From: an uncultured Ruaniaceae bacterium
GTDB taxonomy: Bacteria; Actinomycetota; Actinomycetes; Actinomycetales; Beutenbergiaceae
DNA length: 5,681 nucleotides
Assembly: GCA_947251855.1 (NCBI GenBank)
Contig: CAMXUZ010000052.1
Location: 1 to 5,681 of the forward strand
Direction: 5' to 3'
The notes under the pieces were generated by a model. That model did no database searches. It was not told the origin of the DNA and was given only the letters and a program-made list of their open reading frames with translations. Shown here in pieces: positions 1 to 5,635 of this stretch; position 1 is the first letter of the stretch, and each line of letters begins with the position of its first letter. The translations under genes were made by a program, and so were the position numbers.

Positions 1-263
1 CCCGGGAGGTGGATTCTGTGATCGCCGCTACGTTGCCGATGGCGATCGGGGCGTGGAACGCCCTCGCCGGGGAGGGGCGGGACCTGCCCCTGATCCTGTG
101 CGAGGACACCCCGCTCGCGGCGCACGTGCGCCCCTCGTTCACCACCGTCGCGATCGCCCCAGAAACGCTCGGCGCCGAGATGGTACGGCTCGTGAGCCTG
201 CCCGCGCAGGCGGACCCCCCGCCGGTGCTGAACCCGGAGCTCGTGCGCCGGGAAACCTTCTAG
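1..263 (+). CDS. LacI-family transcriptional regulator, C-terminal part (5' end outside window)
   Basis: Only the last 86 or so codons are present; the reading frame is open from base 3 and stops at TAG 261-263. The translation fits the C-terminal half of the sugar-binding domain of LacI/GalR regulators. It has a helix like the family's 'D.v.AA...AiGa..aL...G' (DSVIAATLPMAIGAW), then an LPLILCEDTPLAAHV stretch in the place of the usual 'vP.di.vvGfDD.p.a'. After that come a P.FTTV segment like the family's 'P.LTTV', an ETLGAEMVRL helix, and the typical ending PELVRRETF (compare 'peLvvReS'). Such proteins bind a small ligand, usually a sugar, and release or bind operator DNA through an N-terminal helix-turn-helix that is not visible here. 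Ligand and targets cannot be inferred. The usual GFDD motif is degenerate (CEDT), so the ligand pocket may be unusual. A role in sdh control is not indicated; it may only be an upstream neighbour. Confidence 0.72.
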   Translation, partial: REVDSVIAATLPMAIGAWNALAGEGRDLPLILCEDTPLAAHVRPSFTTVAIAPETLGAEMVRLVSLPAQADPPPVLNPELVRRETF

Positions 264-319
264 CCGCGCACGAGCCGGGGGTGGGAGTGCGAGGCGGATC
301 ACCCACCTAAACCCGCGAC

Positions 320-336
320 GCCGCGAGGCCCGCGGC
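320..336 (+). terminator. Possible hairpin after the lacI-type gene
   Basis: GCCGCG (320-325) and CGCGGC (331-336) form a perfect 6-bp stem with a 5-base loop, 56 bases after the lacI stop. No T-tract follows (the next bases are TGATTCCG), so it is not a classical intrinsic terminator. Actinobacterial terminators often lack the T-tract, but short G+C stems are common by chance at this base composition. Confidence 0.25.
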
Positions 337-368
337 TGATTCCGTCACGAGCACTACCACAAGGGGTC

Positions 369-374
369 TAAAAT
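369..374 (+). promoter_or_regulatory. Candidate -10 box for the sdhCDAB operon
   Basis: TAAAAT matches the TAnnnT pattern of actinobacterial housekeeping promoters and is the best such match in the lower-G+C part of the gap. No good -35 is visible; the 346-351 position, 17 bases upstream, reads CACGAG. A start of transcription near 381 would give a leader of about 60 bases before sdhC. This reading conflicts with the leader ORF that starts at 373, because that ORF's ATG would then not be transcribed from this promoter. Only one of the two interpretations is likely to hold. Confidence 0.3.
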
Positions 375-420
375 GGGAACGAATCTGTACTTCTCCAGCA
401 ATGTGGGTTGGGGTTGTTAG
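373..420 (+). CDS. Possible 15-residue leader ORF upstream of sdhC
   Basis: An ATG at 373 opens a 15-codon frame encoding MGTNLYFSSNVGWGC that ends at TAG 418-420, 21 bases before the sdhC start. A good Shine-Dalgarno stretch, AGGGG (362-366), precedes the ATG at a spacing of 6 bases. It is too short for a transmembrane subunit and resembles no protein family I know. If translated, it could be an upstream ORF whose translation affects sdhC initiation, since its stop lies just before the sdhC Shine-Dalgarno (428-434). Against it: base composition is far lower in G+C than in the real genes, a frame this short arises easily by chance, and its ATG overlaps the best -10-like box. Confidence 0.28.
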   Translation: MGTNLYFSSNVGWGC

Positions 421-427
421 TACTGCC

Positions 428-434
428 GAGGAGG
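428..434 (+). promoter_or_regulatory. Ribosome binding site that fixes the sdhC start
   Basis: GAGGAGG is a near-perfect anti-16S complement. It lies 7 bases before GTG 442 but only 1 base before the in-frame TTG 436. The spacing therefore selects GTG 442 as the sdhC start and removes two residues from the longest possible reading frame. Confidence 0.8.
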
Positions 435-441
435 CTTGATC

Positions 442-852
442 GTGTCTGCACCGCCAGCAGCACCTGCGGCGCCGAAGAAGAAGCGCGGCATCGGCACCCT
501 ATATCGCGGCCATGAAGGAATGTGGTCGTGGGTCGCGCACAGGGTGACCGGGATGCTCATTTTCCTTTTCCTGCTCGTTCACGTACTCGATACCGCGCTC
601 GTGCGGGTCGACCCCGAGCTCTATAACAGCGTCATCGGGCACTACCAGACGCCGATCATGGGGCTCGGCGAAGCCGGCCTCGTCGCCGCGATCGTCTACC
701 ACGCCTTCAACGGCGTGCGCGTGTTCTTCGTGGACTTCTCCACGTGGGGAGCGCGCCACCAGCGCCTGCTGTTCTGGATCGTCATCGGCCTGTTCGTCGT
801 CACGATGGCCGGGTTCCTCCCCCGCCACCTGATGAACGTGTTCGGGGGTTAA
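442..852 (+). CDS. sdhC: Succinate dehydrogenase cytochrome b556 subunit SdhC
   Basis: This is one of two membrane anchors of complex II; it binds haem b, helps form the quinone site and fixes SdhA/SdhB to the inner face of the membrane. The GTG start gives 136 residues, a usual length. A Pro/Ala-rich N-terminus and a KKKR basic patch (residues 12-15) precede the family signature SWVAHRVTG (29-37). Three hydrophobic helices follow at roughly 33-51, 76-98 and 108-126. His87 in the YHAFNGVR motif (86-93) aligns with the haem-ligand His84 of E. coli SdhC, and Asp98 follows at the helix end. A second membrane histidine, His47 in the first helix, could ligate a further haem. It is the first gene of sdhCDAB; its TAA is only 2 bases before the sdhD ATG. 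The alternative TTG start at 436 is too close to the Shine-Dalgarno. Family assignment is secure. Confidence 0.95.
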   Translation: MSAPPAAPAAPKKKRGIGTLYRGHEGMWSWVAHRVTGMLIFLFLLVHVLDTALVRVDPELYNSVIGHYQTPIMGLGEAGLVAAIVYHAFNGVRVFFVDFSTWGARHQRLLFWIVIGLFVVTMAGFLPRHLMNVFGG

Positions 853-854
853 TC

Positions 855-1304
855 ATGAACAACGTCAAAGTCGCGCTTCCCAACGACCCGTACACCCGGC
901 GCACATCGACCCGCGGGAACTTCGAACTCTACGGGTGGATGTTCATGCGCATCTCCGGGGTCGTGCTCATCGTGCTCATCTTCGGGCACCTGTTCATGAA
1001 CCTCATGGTCGGCGAAGGGGTGAACGCCCTCAACTTCGGTTTCGTCGCCGGCAAGTGGGCGAGCCCGTTCTGGCAGATCTGGGACCTGCTCATGCTGTGG
1101 CTCGCGATGCTGCACGGCACCAACGGGGTCCGCACCGTCATCAACGACTACGCCGAACGCAACGGCACCCGGGCGGTGTTGAAGGTCCTCACCTACGGCG
1201 CGTGCGCGATCACGATCGTGCTCGGCACCCTGGTGATCTTCACCTTCGACCCCTGCCCCGCCGGCGCAGCCGCCGAACTGCTGCCCTCGTTCTGCCGAGC
1301 CTGA
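855..1304 (+). CDS. sdhD: Succinate dehydrogenase hydrophobic membrane anchor SdhD
   Basis: This second membrane anchor of complex II shares haem and quinone binding with SdhC. It has 149 residues, with three hydrophobic helices at about 31-51, 73-93 and 109-131. The motif LHGTNGVR (86-93) followed by NDY (97-99) matches the SdhD pattern; His87 corresponds to E. coli SdhD haem ligand His71, and Asp98-Tyr99 to its Asp82-Tyr83 pair near the quinone. Arg32-Ile-Ser-Gly begins helix 1, and His45 lies within it as a possible second haem ligand. The ATG at 855 was chosen because it follows the sdhC stop by 2 bases and the N-terminus aligns sensibly; the open frame extends upstream into sdhC but has no better start. 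A GGGGG run (844-848) is the only Shine-Dalgarno-like element, so translation is probably coupled to sdhC. The short tail after helix 3 has two cysteines (134 and 147), predicted to lie outside the membrane. Confidence 0.93.
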   Translation: MNNVKVALPNDPYTRRTSTRGNFELYGWMFMRISGVVLIVLIFGHLFMNLMVGEGVNALNFGFVAGKWASPFWQIWDLLMLWLAMLHGTNGVRTVINDYAERNGTRAVLKVLTYGACAITIVLGTLVIFTFDPCPAGAAAELLPSFCRA

Positions 1305-1308
1305 CCCT

Positions 1309-1314
1309 AGGAGA
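1309..1314 (+). promoter_or_regulatory. Ribosome binding site of sdhA
   Basis: AGGAGA lies 9 bases before ATG 1324, inside the 19-base gap after sdhD. It is the only intergenic gap of any size within the operon and gives sdhA its own strong initiation site. Confidence 0.75.
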
Positions 1315-1323
1315 AACGCAATA

Positions 1324-3114
1324 ATGCAGACACACCGCTACGACGTCGTCATCGTTGGCGCCGGTGGCGCCGGCATGCGCGCGGCCCTGGAATCCTCGAA
1401 ACGGACGCGCACCGCCGTCATCACCAAGCTCTACCCCACCCGCTCCCACACGGGCGCGGCCCAAGGTGGGATGTGCGCCGCGCTGGCGAACGTAGAGGAC
1501 GACAACTGGGAATGGCACACCTTCGACACCGTCAAGGGTGGGGACTACCTCGTTGACCAGGACGCCGCGGAAGTGATGGCCAAGGAGGCCATCGACGCCG
1601 TCCTCGACCTGGAGAAGATGGGCCTGCCGTTCAACCGCACCACCGAGGGGCGCCTCGACCAGCGCCGCCTCGGCGGCCACACCCGTAACCACGGGGAAGC
1701 CCCCGTGCGCCGCTCCTGCTACGCCGCGGACCGGACCGGGCACATGATCCTGCAGACGCTGTATCAGCAGTGCGTCAAGCACGACGTGGAGTTCTTCAAC
1801 GAGTTCTACGTCCTCGACCTGCTGCTGCTCGACGACGAGGAGAAGGGCAACGGGGACAAGCGGGTCGCCGGGGTCGTCGCCTACGAGCTCGCGACCGGCG
1901 AGATCCACGTCATCCAGGCCAAATCGGTGGTGTTCGCGACGGGCGGGGCGGGCAAGATCTTCAAGACCACCTCCAATGCCCACACCCTCACCGGGGACGG
2001 CATGGCGATCACCTTCCGCAAGGGCTTGCCGCTGGAGGACATGGAATTCTCCCAGTTCCACCCCACCGGCCTCGCCGGGCTCGGCATCCTGTTGTCCGAG
2101 GCGGCCCGGGGTGAGGGCGGGATCCTGCGTAACGCCGATGGGGAGCGCTTCATGGAGCGCTACGCCCCGACGATCAAGGACCTCGCCCCGCGGGATATCG
2201 TCGCCCGCTCGATGGCGAACGAGGTCCGCGAGGGCCGGGGCGCGGGGCCGAACAAGGACTACGTGCTCCTCGATCTCACCCACCTCGAGCCCGAGCACAT
2301 CGATGCGAAGCTCCCCGACATCACCGAGTTCGCCCGCACCTACCTCGGGGTGGAGCCCTACACCGAGCCGATCCCGGTGTTCCCCACCGCCCACTACATC
2401 ATGGGCGGGGTGCCCACGAACGTCGAGGCGGAGGTGCTGCGCAACAACGAGGACATTGTGCCGGGGCTGTACGCGGCCGGCGAGGTCGCGTGCGTATCGG
2501 TGCACGGGTCGAACCGGCTGGGCACGAACTCCCTGCTCGATATCAACGTTTTCGGGCGCCGCGCCGGCATCGCCGCCGCGGAATACGCCAGCAGGGCCGA
2601 CTACGTCGAGCTTCCGGAGAACCCCGAAGCGCTCGTCACCGCCGAACTCAAGGCGATGCTCGCCCGTGACGTGGGCGAGCGGGTCGCTGACATCCGCCGG
2701 GACCTGCAGGAGACGATGGACGCGGACGTGCAGGTGTTCCGCACCGCTGAAACGCTGCAGAAGGCGCAGGCGGAGGTGCAGGAACTGCAGCAGCGTTACA
2801 ACCGGGTCTCGGTGCAGGATAAGGGCAAGCGGTTCAACACCGAACTCATGGAAGCCTTCGAGCTCGGTTTCATGCTCGACCTCGCCGAATCGGTCATCGC
2901 TGCGGCCCTGAACCGGGAGGAATCCCGCGGCGGGCACTACCGGGAGGACTTCCCCGCCCGCGATGACGAGAACTGGATGAAGCACACGATGGTGTACCGC
3001 GTCGAAGACGAGGGTGGGGAGACGGATGCGGCCGGGATTGCTCCCCACCACTTCGAGATTGACTACAAGCCGGTAGTGGTCACCCGCTACCAGCCGATGG
3101 AGCGTAACTACTGA
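1324..3114 (+). CDS. sdhA: Succinate dehydrogenase flavoprotein subunit SdhA
   Basis: This is the catalytic subunit, which oxidises succinate to fumarate in the TCA cycle and passes electrons from FAD to SdhB. It has 596 residues, full length for the family (E. coli about 588). The dinucleotide fold GAGGAG (12-17) is near the N-terminus, and SHTGAAQGG (41-49) contains His42, the residue expected to carry covalent FAD. The succinate-binding and catalytic residues are all present: His246 in QFHPTG, Glu264 in RGEGG, the catalytic Arg290 in APRDIVARS, His357 in PTAHYIMGG and Arg398 in [12 protein letters not shown]. The C-terminal helical domain (about 440-540) and the [10 protein letters not shown] motif (535-544) are intact. 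The ATG at 1324 is 9 bases after AGGAGA, and the TGA overlaps the sdhB start by one base. No SdhE-type flavinylation factor is encoded in the window. Fumarate reductase is an alternative for the fold, but the operon layout favours succinate dehydrogenase. Confidence 0.97.
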   Translation: MQTHRYDVVIVGAGGAGMRAALESSKRTRTAVITKLYPTRSHTGAAQGGMCAALANVEDDNWEWHTFDTVKGGDYLVDQDAAEVMAKEAIDAVLDLEKMGLPFNRTTEGRLDQRRLGGHTRNHGEAPVRRSCYAADRTGHMILQTLYQQCVKHDVEFFNEFYVLDLLLLDDEEKGNGDKRVAGVVAYELATGEIHVIQAKSVVFATGGAGKIFKTTSNAHTLTGDGMAITFRKGLPLEDMEFSQFHPTGLAGLGILLSEAARGEGGILRNADGERFMERYAPTIKDLAPRDIVARSMANEVREGRGAGPNKDYVLLDLTHLEPEHIDAKLPDITEFARTYLGVEPYTEPIPVFPTAHYIMGGVPTNVEAEVLRNNEDIVPGLYAAGEVACVSVHGSNRLGTNSLLDINVFGRRAGIAAAEYASRADYVELPENPEALVTAELKAMLARDVGERVADIRRDLQETMDADVQVFRTAETLQKAQAEVQELQQRYNRVSVQDKGKRFNTELMEAFELGFMLDLAESVIAAALNREESRGGHYREDFPARDDENWMKHTMVYRVEDEGGETDAAGIAPHHFEIDYKPVVVTRYQPMERNY

Positions 3115-3854
3115 TGACTGCGACAGCTGACGCCGTGACTCAGTTCACGGTCACTTTGAAGATCGAGCGGTTCAATCCCGACGCGGAGAACCCGCAGAGC
3201 TACTGGCAGGAGTTCCAGGTCCCGGCGGAGGGAACCGACCGGCTGCTGGACGCCCTGCACAAGATCAAGTGGGATGAGGACGGTTCGCTCTCCTTCCGCC
3301 GCTCCTGCGCGCACGGGATCTGCGGATCCGATGCGATGCGGATCAACGGCCGGAATCGCCTCGCGTGCAAGACCCTGCTGAAGGATCTCAACCCGGACAA
3401 GCCGATCACGGTGGAACCGCTCAAGGGCCTGCCGGTGGAGAAGGACCTCATCGTGGACATGGAGCCGTTCTTCGCCTCCTACCGCGAGATCATGCCCTTC
3501 CTCATCACCGACGGCACCGAGGAGCCCACGCGCGAGCGGGTCCAATCCCCCGAGCAGCGCGCGATCTTCGACGATACGACCAAGTGCATCCTGTGCGCGG
3601 CCTGCACCGCCTCCTGCCCGGTGTTCTGGGCGGATGGGCAGTACTTCGGCCCCGCGGCGATCGTCAACGCCCACCGGTTCATCTTCGATTCCCGGGATGA
3701 GGGCGGCGATCAGCGCCTGGAGATCCTCAACGACAAGGAAGGGGTGTGGCGCTGCCGCACGACCTTCAACTGCACCGAGGCCTGCCCTCGCGGCATCGAG
3801 GTCACCAAGGCGATCGCGGAAGTGAAGCGGGCGATGCTCACGCGCGCGTTCTAA
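3114..3854 (+). CDS. sdhB: Succinate dehydrogenase iron-sulfur subunit SdhB
   Basis: This subunit carries electrons from SdhA's FAD to the quinone and contacts the SdhC/SdhD anchors. It has 246 residues in two domains. The N-terminal ferredoxin-like domain has the [2Fe-2S] ligands Cys65, Cys70, Asp73 and Cys85 (SCAHGICGSDAM...LAC); Asp in the third position is also found in E. coli SdhB (Asp63). The C-terminal domain has CILCAACTASCP (158-169), plus Cys214, Cys220 and Cys224. By alignment to E. coli, Cys158/161/164/224 bind [4Fe-4S] and Cys168/214/220 bind [3Fe-4S]. Trp172 matches the quinone-site Trp163 of E. coli, but the positions of E. coli His207 and Trp164 are Arg215 and Ala173. The ATG overlaps the sdhA TGA (TGATG), with GGAG at 3099-3102, so translation is probably coupled. 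The 3' end overlaps the convergent yihY-like gene by 4 bases. Confidence 0.97.
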   Translation: MTATADAVTQFTVTLKIERFNPDAENPQSYWQEFQVPAEGTDRLLDALHKIKWDEDGSLSFRRSCAHGICGSDAMRINGRNRLACKTLLKDLNPDKPITVEPLKGLPVEKDLIVDMEPFFASYREIMPFLITDGTEEPTRERVQSPEQRAIFDDTTKCILCAACTASCPVFWADGQYFGPAAIVNAHRFIFDSRDEGGDQRLEILNDKEGVWRCRTTFNCTEACPRGIEVTKAIAEVKRAMLTRAF

Positions 3855-5104
3855 TCACGCGGGCGCTGCGCCAACTTCTCCTTGAGCTTGCCCAGTGGGC
3901 TGTCCGGGGTCGCGCGCACGAGCGGCGGCGGCCCGGCTGGTGCCGGGGTCGTTTCGACGGCGGCACCCTCGCCCGGGTAGATGTGACCATCGGGCTGGTT
4001 CTCGCGGGCGAGGTACTCCTTGATCCGCGTGATCCACCCGCCCGTGCGCGCCCGGCGCTGTTTGGCCTCAGCGGCCGCCTCGGTGGCCGAGGAGGCGTCG
4101 TTGGCTGCCGGTAGGGGCTGCACGAGCCCCGTGTACGCGCCGTACTCCCACTCGAGGGTCTCCGGGGCGGAGACGGACACGTAGTTCGGCGACTGGTCCT
4201 GGTGCTGGAGCATGTCCTTGGTGAGCTCCGGCGGGGCGGGGGGATCCGCCGTCCACGCCGCGGCCATGAGGGTGACCCGGGCGGCGATGTTGAGCCATAG
4301 AAGGAGCGTGGCCACCGCCCCCGCGGAGGCGAGCAGCGGGTTGTCGGAGACGTTCGCGACGACGCTCGCCCCGAGGTAACGTAGCGCCCCGGTGCCGACC
4401 GCGCCGAGCAACGCGCCGCGCCACAGTTGGGGCCACGGCACCCGGGCGCCAGCGAGCCCGCGGAAGAGCAACATGAGCACGCTCGCGTCGACGACGAGGC
4501 CGATGAGGATCGTCATCCCCTGCAGCACGAACCGCGTGTCGGGGATGATCCCCCAGTGCCCGATCGTCTCCTGGATCCAGTCGAAGGCCGCCCGCCCGCC
4601 CACGGAGAGGAGCGAGGTCACGAGCACCGAGACCGCGAGGCCGAAGAACGCCCCGAGGTCCCGGAGTTTGCTGATCGCGAAGTTCTCCGCGGCGTTGTGC
4701 AACCCGAACATCGACCGCAGCGAGGTGCGCAGGGATTTCATCACCCGGGTCGCGGTGTTGAGGAGCACGAGCACGGCGATGACCCCGGTGATGCTCCAGC
4801 CCACGCCGGAGCCGAGGTTGTTCGGGTCGATCCCCTGCCCGTCCCCGGTGTCGATGACGCCGGGTAGGAGGTTGTCGATCTGGGTGAAGACGACGTCGCG
4901 GAACTCCGGGTTGCGGCGGAAGACCCCGACCATCGCGGTGAGCGCGATCGTCAGGGCGGCGGCGACGGAGAGCAGCCCGGTGAGGGCGATCCCGCCGGAG
5001 AGCTGCCCGCCCATGCCGGTGGAATAACGTTTGAGGGCCCGGGCGATGCGTTGGCGCGCCCACCACTGGCTCGCCGAGGTGACGAATCCTTTGAGTCTAT
5101 CCAC
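3851..5104 (-). CDS. YihY/BrkB-family integral membrane protein
   Basis: The 417-residue product fits the YihY/virulence factor BrkB family: polytopic inner-membrane proteins whose biochemical role is not settled, with older labels as ribonuclease BN or a virulence factor being unreliable. About six hydrophobic helices are seen at roughly 38-62, 102-120, 147-170, 190-217, 226-250 and 257-286. The last (PLLASAGAVATLLLWLNIAAR) fits the conserved family end. A soluble tail of about 130 residues follows, rich in Pro, Ala and charged residues, with a basic stretch near 348-367 and the end KLKEKLAQRPRD. The start is GTG, with GAGGA 5 bases upstream; the next in-frame Met (31) would cut off the conserved N-terminal stretch. 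It lies 24 bases after the 2H-phosphoesterase gene, probably in one transcript. Its TAG overlaps the end of convergent sdhB by 4 bases. No link to succinate metabolism is evident. Confidence 0.85.
   Translation of the reverse strand: MDRLKGFVTSASQWWARQRIARALKRYSTGMGGQLSGGIALTGLLSVAAALTIALTAMVGVFRRNPEFRDVVFTQIDNLLPGVIDTGDGQGIDPNNLGSGVGWSITGVIAVLVLLNTATRVMKSLRTSLRSMFGLHNAAENFAISKLRDLGAFFGLAVSVLVTSLLSVGGRAAFDWIQETIGHWGIIPDTRFVLQGMTILIGLVVDASVLMLLFRGLAGARVPWPQLWRGALLGAVGTGALRYLGASVVANVSDNPLLASAGAVATLLLWLNIAARVTLMAAAWTADPPAPPELTKDMLQHQDQSPNYVSVSAPETLEWEYGAYTGLVQPLPAANDASSATEAAAEAKQRRARTGGWITRIKEYLARENQPDGHIYPGEGAAVETTPAPAGPPPLVRATPDSPLGKLKEKLAQRPRD
3939..3967 (+). terminator. Long hairpin 85 bases after sdhB, possible sdh transcript end
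   Basis: GGTGCCG (3939-3945) pairs with CGGCACC (3961-3967), and inside it GTCG (3948-3951) pairs with CGAC (3955-3958) around a TTT loop. Only a GG/GG mismatch separates the two stems, giving 11 paired bases in 29. It lies within the 3' coding part of the opposing gene and no T-tract follows. It may end or stabilise the sdhCDAB transcript, which has no intergenic space for a terminator; it may also be a chance product of high G+C and codon content. Confidence 0.28.
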
Positions 5105-5109
5105 AACGA

Positions 5110-5114
5110 TCCTC
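5110..5114 (-). promoter_or_regulatory. Ribosome binding site supporting the GTG start of the YihY-like gene
   Basis: Read on the minus strand, GAGGA stands 5 bases before the GTG at 5104-5102. With no ATG until codon 31, this site decides the start. Confidence 0.6.
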
Positions 5115-5128
5115 GCCTTTCTTCCGCT

Positions 5129-5635
5129 CTATCCCTGAAGGTGGAAGCTCTGGACTTTACGCCACATCTCACCCTCGTGCTCAAACAAGTCGATCGCCGA
5201 AACGGTGAATTCGGCGCGGAAGCCCTTCATCTCTTCCTGCGCGCGATCCAACTGCGGATCCTCGAGGTGGTGGGCGATCGTCACGTGCGGGTGATACGGG
5301 AACTGCAGTTCTTGGGCGAGCACGCCGTCGTTGATCCGCTCCTGCAGCGCCGTGCACTCCTCCCAGCCCCGGCGCAGGGCGACGTAGACCACCGGCGAGA
5401 CCGGCCGGAAGGTTCCCGTGCCGGTGAGCGACATCGTGAACGGGGCGTAGCGCGCGGCGACTCGCTCCAGCGCGAGTTGCACGTCGGGCAGCAGTGCGCC
5501 GTCGACCTCCGTCGGCGGCGCGAGCGTGACGTGCGGCGGGATCGTTTCCGCGAGGGGGTCGCCCGAATTCGCTCGCGCCGTTGCCAGCGCTGACCGGTAC
5601 GGTTCGGGGATCGCCACCGTTACGCCTAACCACAT
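5129..5635 (-). CDS. 2'-5' RNA ligase family protein (2H phosphoesterase, LigT/ThpR-like)
   Basis: The 168-residue product has the two HxT motifs that define 2H phosphoesterases: His35-Val-Thr37 in PPHVTLAPP and His117-Val-Thr119 in YHPHVTIAHH. They are about 80 residues apart, as in LigT/ThpR-type proteins of this size. The two histidines form the active site that acts on 2',3'-cyclic or 2'-5' phosphodiester bonds in RNA or nucleotides; the cellular substrate of the actinobacterial members is not known to me. It has no signal peptide or membrane segment, so it is presumably cytoplasmic. The start is ATG 5635-5633, preceded on the minus strand by AGGGTGG (5640-5646) at a spacing of 4 bases. 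It is the first gene of a probable two-gene unit with the YihY-like gene 24 bases downstream. The family call is firm; a specific ligase or cyclic phosphodiesterase activity is inference. Confidence 0.88.
   Translation of the reverse strand: MWLGVTVAIPEPYRSALATARANSGDPLAETIPPHVTLAPPTEVDGALLPDVQLALERVAARYAPFTMSLTGTGTFRPVSPVVYVALRRGWEECTALQERINDGVLAQELQFPYHPHVTIAHHLEDPQLDRAQEEMKGFRAEFTVSAIDLFEHEGEMWRKVQSFHLQG

Larger units (their letters stand above)
264..441. other. lacI-sdhC intergenic region
   Basis: This non-coding gap has two halves. Bases 264-338 are very G+C-rich. They contain an imperfect inverted repeat right at the lacI stop (CGCAC 267-271 with GTGCG 287-291, extendable across one mismatch) and a perfect 6-bp hairpin at 320-336. 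Bases 339-425 are only about half G+C, clearly lower than the flanking genes, as expected for a promoter or leader. This part contains a TAAAAT box at 369-374, a possible 15-codon ORF at 373-420, and a tandem GGGTTG repeat at 405-416 that lies inside that ORF. I saw no convincing CRP/GlxR-type palindrome or LexA-type box here. Confidence 0.6.

Noticed and set aside
375..410. GGGAAC (375-380) and GTTG (407-410) as a SigR/SigH-type stress promoter
   Set aside because: The gap between the two elements is 26 bases, well beyond the 16-19 needed for such promoters.
405..416. Tandem GGGTTG repeat as a G-quadruplex or regulatory repeat
   Set aside because: Only two units and two G-runs of three or more; not enough for a stable quadruplex, and it lies in a possible ORF where Gly/Trp codons explain it.
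436..441. TTG 436 as the sdhC start
   Set aside because: It is 1 base from the GAGGAGG Shine-Dalgarno; GTG 442 has a normal 7-base spacing.
1976..2911. A 311-codon plus-strand frame inside sdhA
   Set aside because: The product is Ser/Pro/Arg/Thr-rich low-complexity sequence typical of an out-of-frame reading of G+C-rich DNA, and lies wholly within sdhA.
1240..3051. A 603-codon open frame on the minus strand opposite sdhA
   Set aside because: It mirrors sdhA codon for codon. Its product is His/Val/Arg/Gly-rich with no recognisable domain, as expected from the reverse strand of a high-G+C gene; sdhA itself is complete with all catalytic motifs.
3308..3370. Asp73 in place of a [2Fe-2S] cysteine in SdhB as a defect
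   Set aside because: Aspartate at this position is normal in E. coli-type SdhB, so it is a family feature rather than a lesion.
4392..5027. A 211-codon plus-strand frame opposite the YihY-like gene
   Set aside because: It has no domain and is a shadow of the minus-strand gene, which has clear family helices and a ribosome binding site.
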